Below, in pieces: positions 61,460 through 64,000 of a stretch of DNA of 64,000 nt; the first letter of the stretch is position 1; every line of letters starts with the position of its first letter. The stretch lies in contig JACZRS010000005.1 in the NCBI GenBank assembly GCA_022574595.1, positions 152,480 to 216,479 of the forward strand. Reading direction: 5' to 3'. The notes under the pieces are model-generated. The model saw only the letters and a program-made list of their open reading frames with translations, made no database searches and was not told the origin of the DNA. The stretch is from Planctomycetota bacterium. GTDB taxonomy: Bacteria > Planctomycetota > Phycisphaerae > Phycisphaerales > SM1A02. Made by a program: the position numbers and the translations under genes.

Positions 61460-61650
61460 TCACCTCCTTTCACCTCATAACCCCTCATGTCAGGGCATAT
61501 TGAGATAATTCACCATGCTGAAGCATGGCATGCGTCGTCCGAGCAGAGCCGGGCGTAAGCGTAGTGACCGAGTGTGCTCGAAGAGCGAAACACCTAAAAT
61601 GCGGCTTGCTGTCCGCTTTTATGTGTTTCAGTGAGTGTTGCTTCGCATGA
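61460..61650. repeat. Structured ~200-nt repeat, copy B
   Basis: Matches copy A at 47296-47500 almost base for base, including GCATGGCATGCGTCGTCCGA, GAAACAC/GTGTTTC arms and the tail GTGTTTCAGTGAGTGTTGCT. Differences are few (for example AAAATGCGG for AAAATACGG) and keep the pairing. Confidence 0.8.
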
Positions 61651-61706
61651 AGTGCGTTGGTTCCTACACTTGCTGAATCGAAGGCGACAGCTCCAAGGAG
61701 TCAAAC

Positions 61707-62093
61707 ATGCTGGCCCGTTACAAGATGTATCGTGGAACACGCCCTCTGGATGATCCATTGCCTCAGGGAATCCGCTGTGATACCAGGTACAAGACGAAGC
61801 ACTGCCTTAGGCCAGGGAAAGAACACGTCGAGAAGTACCTTGCCAATCCTTCTGGTAAGACATGGCAGCTGTTCATGAAGAAGTACCTGTCTCTCTTAGA
61901 ATCTCGATTCAGTTCTGATAGAACTTTCTTCGATAAGTTAGCGGAACAAGCCATCGTAGAAGATATATGGCTGGGTTGTTCCTGCCCAACGCAAAAGAAT
62001 CCTGATGTCTACCGGTGTCATACAGTTCTTGCTTTACGATTCATGAAACAGAAGTATCCTGACATTAAAGTAGTTCTCCCGCAGAAGGACTAG
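61707..62093 (+). CDS. DUF488-like protein
   Basis: 128 residues. The start RYKMYRGTRPLDDPLPQGIR and end DIWLGCSCPTQKNPDVYRCH, followed by TVLALRFMKQKYPDIKV, match a family of small proteins related to DUF488, with the conserved LGCSCPT and CH. Function not known. It follows the tail of structured repeat B. Confidence 0.7.
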   Translation: MLARYKMYRGTRPLDDPLPQGIRCDTRYKTKHCLRPGKEHVEKYLANPSGKTWQLFMKKYLSLLESRFSSDRTFFDKLAEQAIVEDIWLGCSCPTQKNPDVYRCHTVLALRFMKQKYPDIKVVLPQKD

Positions 62094-62322
62094 ATAAGCA
62101 GTCTCGTCCATGACGCGATCCAAGCGCCTCCTGACAACCAGACCTTGATTCTGGCTCGTTCTAAGTTGCGTCTGAGCGCTATCGGCGTGCGCCGGATGCA
62201 GGAATGGCGATAACTCGGCTTCGGATCGCCTAATCATTTGAAATAGCAACCGCAAAGTAGCGATGTACGCACTCGCCCAATACCCGACAAAGGCCCGGAT
62301 GAGGTTTTCGCCACCTACAGGA

Positions 62323-62934
62323 TTATGGTTGGGCAACGAAGAGCTCACCTTGTGGTTGGAACGATGGCTCACCGGGAAAGATTGAGTTGCAGTACTTGGC
62401 CCACACGCTTCGGAGTCTTAGTCGCTCAGGGGCTGCCAGCGCATCTGTTACATTCAGATCAATATCCAGAACACCGAGAGGAACAGTGCACCCCTTGTGG
62501 CTTCCTGATAAATAAGGTTCAGACCACGCGATTAGGACAAGTTCGGTGCCTTCCATTTTAGGGTCACATCCGACATGTTCCGGATCTTCGCGAACATCAG
62601 GAACATACTGATCTTCTCCTGTCCGAACAGCTCGTCCAATTACACCGCTTGTGATAGGGATGGGCGAACATGCTTCTGATCCTTGATGGGAATAAACACG
62701 TGTTTGCTCCGGATTCTCTGGGTCAACGAAATACTCGCCGACAAACACTGGTTTGAGATTGAGCGTGCCGCTGTCACACTCCCTGAGTTTCTTGAATTCA
62801 TCAAACAAGACGAAGTTGAACGTCGTCGCAATCTCGGTGCTGAACTTCCTACCTTCCAGATACGGACCGAGCCGTTTCTCGATGCCATCCAAAACTTGGG
62901 CTCCAACTGCTTCGGGTGTTGTCAAGACACTCAT
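62323..62934 (-). CDS. GAF domain protein
   Basis: 203 residues forming one GAF-like domain: SPIPITSGVIGRAVRTGEDQ, YVPDVREDPEHVG, ELVLIAWSEP and VPLGVLDIDLN. GAF domains bind small ligands or redox-active groups and act as sensors. No output domain is attached. A GGAGG-like site (GAGGACACC) precedes ATG. The 62094-62322 stretch between it and the DUF488-like gene holds no supported gene. Confidence 0.75.
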   Translation of the reverse strand: MSVLTTPEAVGAQVLDGIEKRLGPYLEGRKFSTEIATTFNFVLFDEFKKLRECDSGTLNLKPVFVGEYFVDPENPEQTRVYSHQGSEACSPIPITSGVIGRAVRTGEDQYVPDVREDPEHVGCDPKMEGTELVLIAWSEPYLSGSHKGCTVPLGVLDIDLNVTDALAAPERLRLRSVWAKYCNSIFPGEPSFQPQGELFVAQP

Positions 62935-63529
62935 CTCGGTGTCCTCCTTCTTTTGATACGGATTCTAGGTCAACGTGGGCTTGTCAATGTTCTAATCAGG
63001 ATTAAGCAGCCGCTTGTCTATTGGCGTTCGCGGACCCTGTGGACCATTGCACTATACCAGTCCTTGTAGAAAAATCCAGCTGAATCACGAACCGCATTTT
63101 CAAAACTATAGCGCAGGCATTTTACCCGTTGGCCCAATCTATGATGTTCACAACGCATGCACCCCCGCGGGACTTGAACCCGCGACCTGCGCTTTACGAA
63201 AGCGCATGCAAGCCGCCTTGGTGCTATCAAGAACACCAAAATTTTGGGAGATTCCCACAAAACCCCCACTACTACCCTACTACAACCCCACTTGTTACCT
63301 ACTGTAGAGGGCGCGCAATCGCGCACAACTAGCCAATTCCAGCTGTTTACGGCGCAATTTGGGGCGCTGTAGATTGCACTGATTTCGCAAGGAAATGTCG
63401 TTTTTTTTCTACTGTCGTTAGTCCATCTCTCTCCATATATATAAGGATAGGCTTGTGAAGACAAAGACTACAATGAATTCCCTTGTCGATCACTCGAGAG
63501 CCTGCATCATCTATAATGGCGCACCACAC
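62935..63529. other. Island edge region with tRNA-like fragment
   Basis: No supported protein gene. It holds the tRNA-Thr-like 3' fragment, an A/C-rich stretch (63236-63300), GGGCGCGCAATCGCGCAC near 63309, and a T8 run at about 63400. Open frames here are by-products of the tRNA fragment. Confidence 0.5.
63158..63205 (-). tRNA. 3' half of a Thr-type tRNA (CGT), probable attachment-site remnant
   Basis: On the minus strand GCGCT TTCGTAA AGCGC forms an anticodon arm with CGT, followed by AGGTC and a T-arm GCGGG TTCAAGT CCCGC and a GGGGTGCA end. The 5' side before the anticodon arm is too short for a D-arm and only 5 bases could pair with the acceptor end. It is therefore not a whole tRNA. Confidence 0.65.
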
Positions 63530-64000
63530 CTAGCGTGAATAGCGCGGCATTTGTATTCGCGCCCATTGCTGCCATTGCTGATCACTGCGTAGAGAGATTT
63601 CTTTGAGGAAGTTGCTGGTGCGATCATCTGCGCGGTTGTGGCGGAGTTGTAGGCGCGTGAGGGCTTGGATTGTTGGTAAGTGATTGGGATAAACTTCCAG
63701 TGCGGTGTCGTAGGTTGCTAAGGCTTCATCGATTCGACCTGCGCGCTCTAGTGTTAGGGCTAGATTCATTCGTGGGTCGGGGTGGCCGGGCATTAGTTTG
63801 CGAGCCCATTCAAATTCGCTTGCTGCTTCATAAAGTTTGCTTTGTGATAGATATATAACGCCTAGATTATTGTGGGCAGGTCCGTGGTATAAATCAGCAG
63901 TTAGTGCATCGCGCAGTAATCGTTCTGCTTTCTCTGGATTGTGTTCGATTAGATCAGCTGCTTGCTGTGTGAGTTCTTGAGCGCGCAAGGAATTGCGCGC
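63530..64000 (-). CDS. TPR repeat protein, N-terminus beyond window
   Basis: At least 157 residues, open to the right edge, so the start may lie outside. Tandem TPR units are clear: LRDALTADLYHGPAHNNLGV, YLSQSKLYEAASEFEWARKL, RMNLALTLERAGRIDEALAT, YDTALEVYPNHLP. TPR proteins are scaffolds. Composition is like the chromosomal genes at 1-19 kb, so this marks the return to host sequence. Confidence 0.85.
   Translation of the reverse strand, partial: ARNSLRAQELTQQAADLIEHNPEKAERLLRDALTADLYHGPAHNNLGVIYLSQSKLYEAASEFEWARKLMPGHPDPRMNLALTLERAGRIDEALATYDTALEVYPNHLPTIQALTRLQLRHNRADDRTSNFLKEISLRSDQQWQQWARIQMPRYSR

Noticed and set aside
63014..63307. Frame containing GLEPATCALRKRM
   Set aside because: This peptide is the antisense reading of the tRNA fragment, a common false gene.

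Overview
The window reads as a piece of a planctomycete chromosome, most likely of the Phycisphaerae type. Supporting signs are moderate GC, an LPS-type Kdo transferase, an ECF sigma factor beside unusual membrane and secreted proteins, and a long secreted Cys-rich protein with GACC-type repeats and a dockerin-like tail. Shine-Dalgarno sites are often weak. This assignment is inference from gene content; no rRNA or other marker is present.

Layout. Positions 1-19 kb and 23.5-29.5 kb look like ordinary chromosome. They carry an S9 peptidase (cut by the window edge), FHA protein, Kdo transferase, thiL, a TsaE-YacG fusion, a divergent Fur-like regulator, a probable tRNA-queuosine mannosyltransferase, proS, lysC, an MsrP-like molybdoenzyme, an ECF sigma operon, a B12-domain-like protein, a UbiE/MenG methyltransferase, an M48 lipoprotein, an amidohydrolase, L21, a QueC-like protein with an eroded ATP-binding loop, a sodium:solute symporter, an aminotransferase and the Cys-rich dockerin-like protein. 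A small accessory patch at 19.1-23.4 kb holds a TIR-like (MTH538/DUF1863) protein paired with a membrane protein, a short ribbon-helix-helix protein and several orphans. It begins with the broken 3' end of a second dockerin-like gene.

A tRNA-Gly and an adjacent tyrosine integrase (29.7-31.1 kb) open a large mobile or defence island reaching about 63.2 kb, where the 3' half of a Thr-type tRNA lies. Its left part is one long minus-strand run (31.3-38.7 kb): an operon with a VirD4/HerA-like ATPase and a nuclease-like winged-helix protein, followed by a TerY-P triad (vWA, PP2C phosphatase, kinase). A tandem array of 10-bp repeats lies just upstream. The right part (38.9-63 kb) is a patchwork of single genes and short operons in both directions: a Nudix-box protein, a cupin operon, an Abi_C-like remnant, an operon of three tiny proteins (two Cys-rich) behind an RBS-hiding hairpin, a second sigma/membrane-protein pair, a receiver-plus-membrane protein, a complete Gabija pair (gajA, gajB), an LRAT-like protein, a TM0106-type nuclease, a PHP phosphoesterase, a coiled-coil TIR protein, a RelE-like toxin with a putative partner, and a GAF protein.

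The most striking unexplained structure is a repeat system punctuating 42-62 kb. A two-domain gene family of about 97 residues occurs five times (three full copies, one N-domain only, one C-domain only). Two full copies carry the same ~200-nt upstream region with long hairpins, whose tail recurs alone before another cargo gene. Further short palindromic repeats lie between cargo genes. It looks like a cassette-like recombination platform for defence genes, but no integron integrase is visible, so this is a hypothesis.
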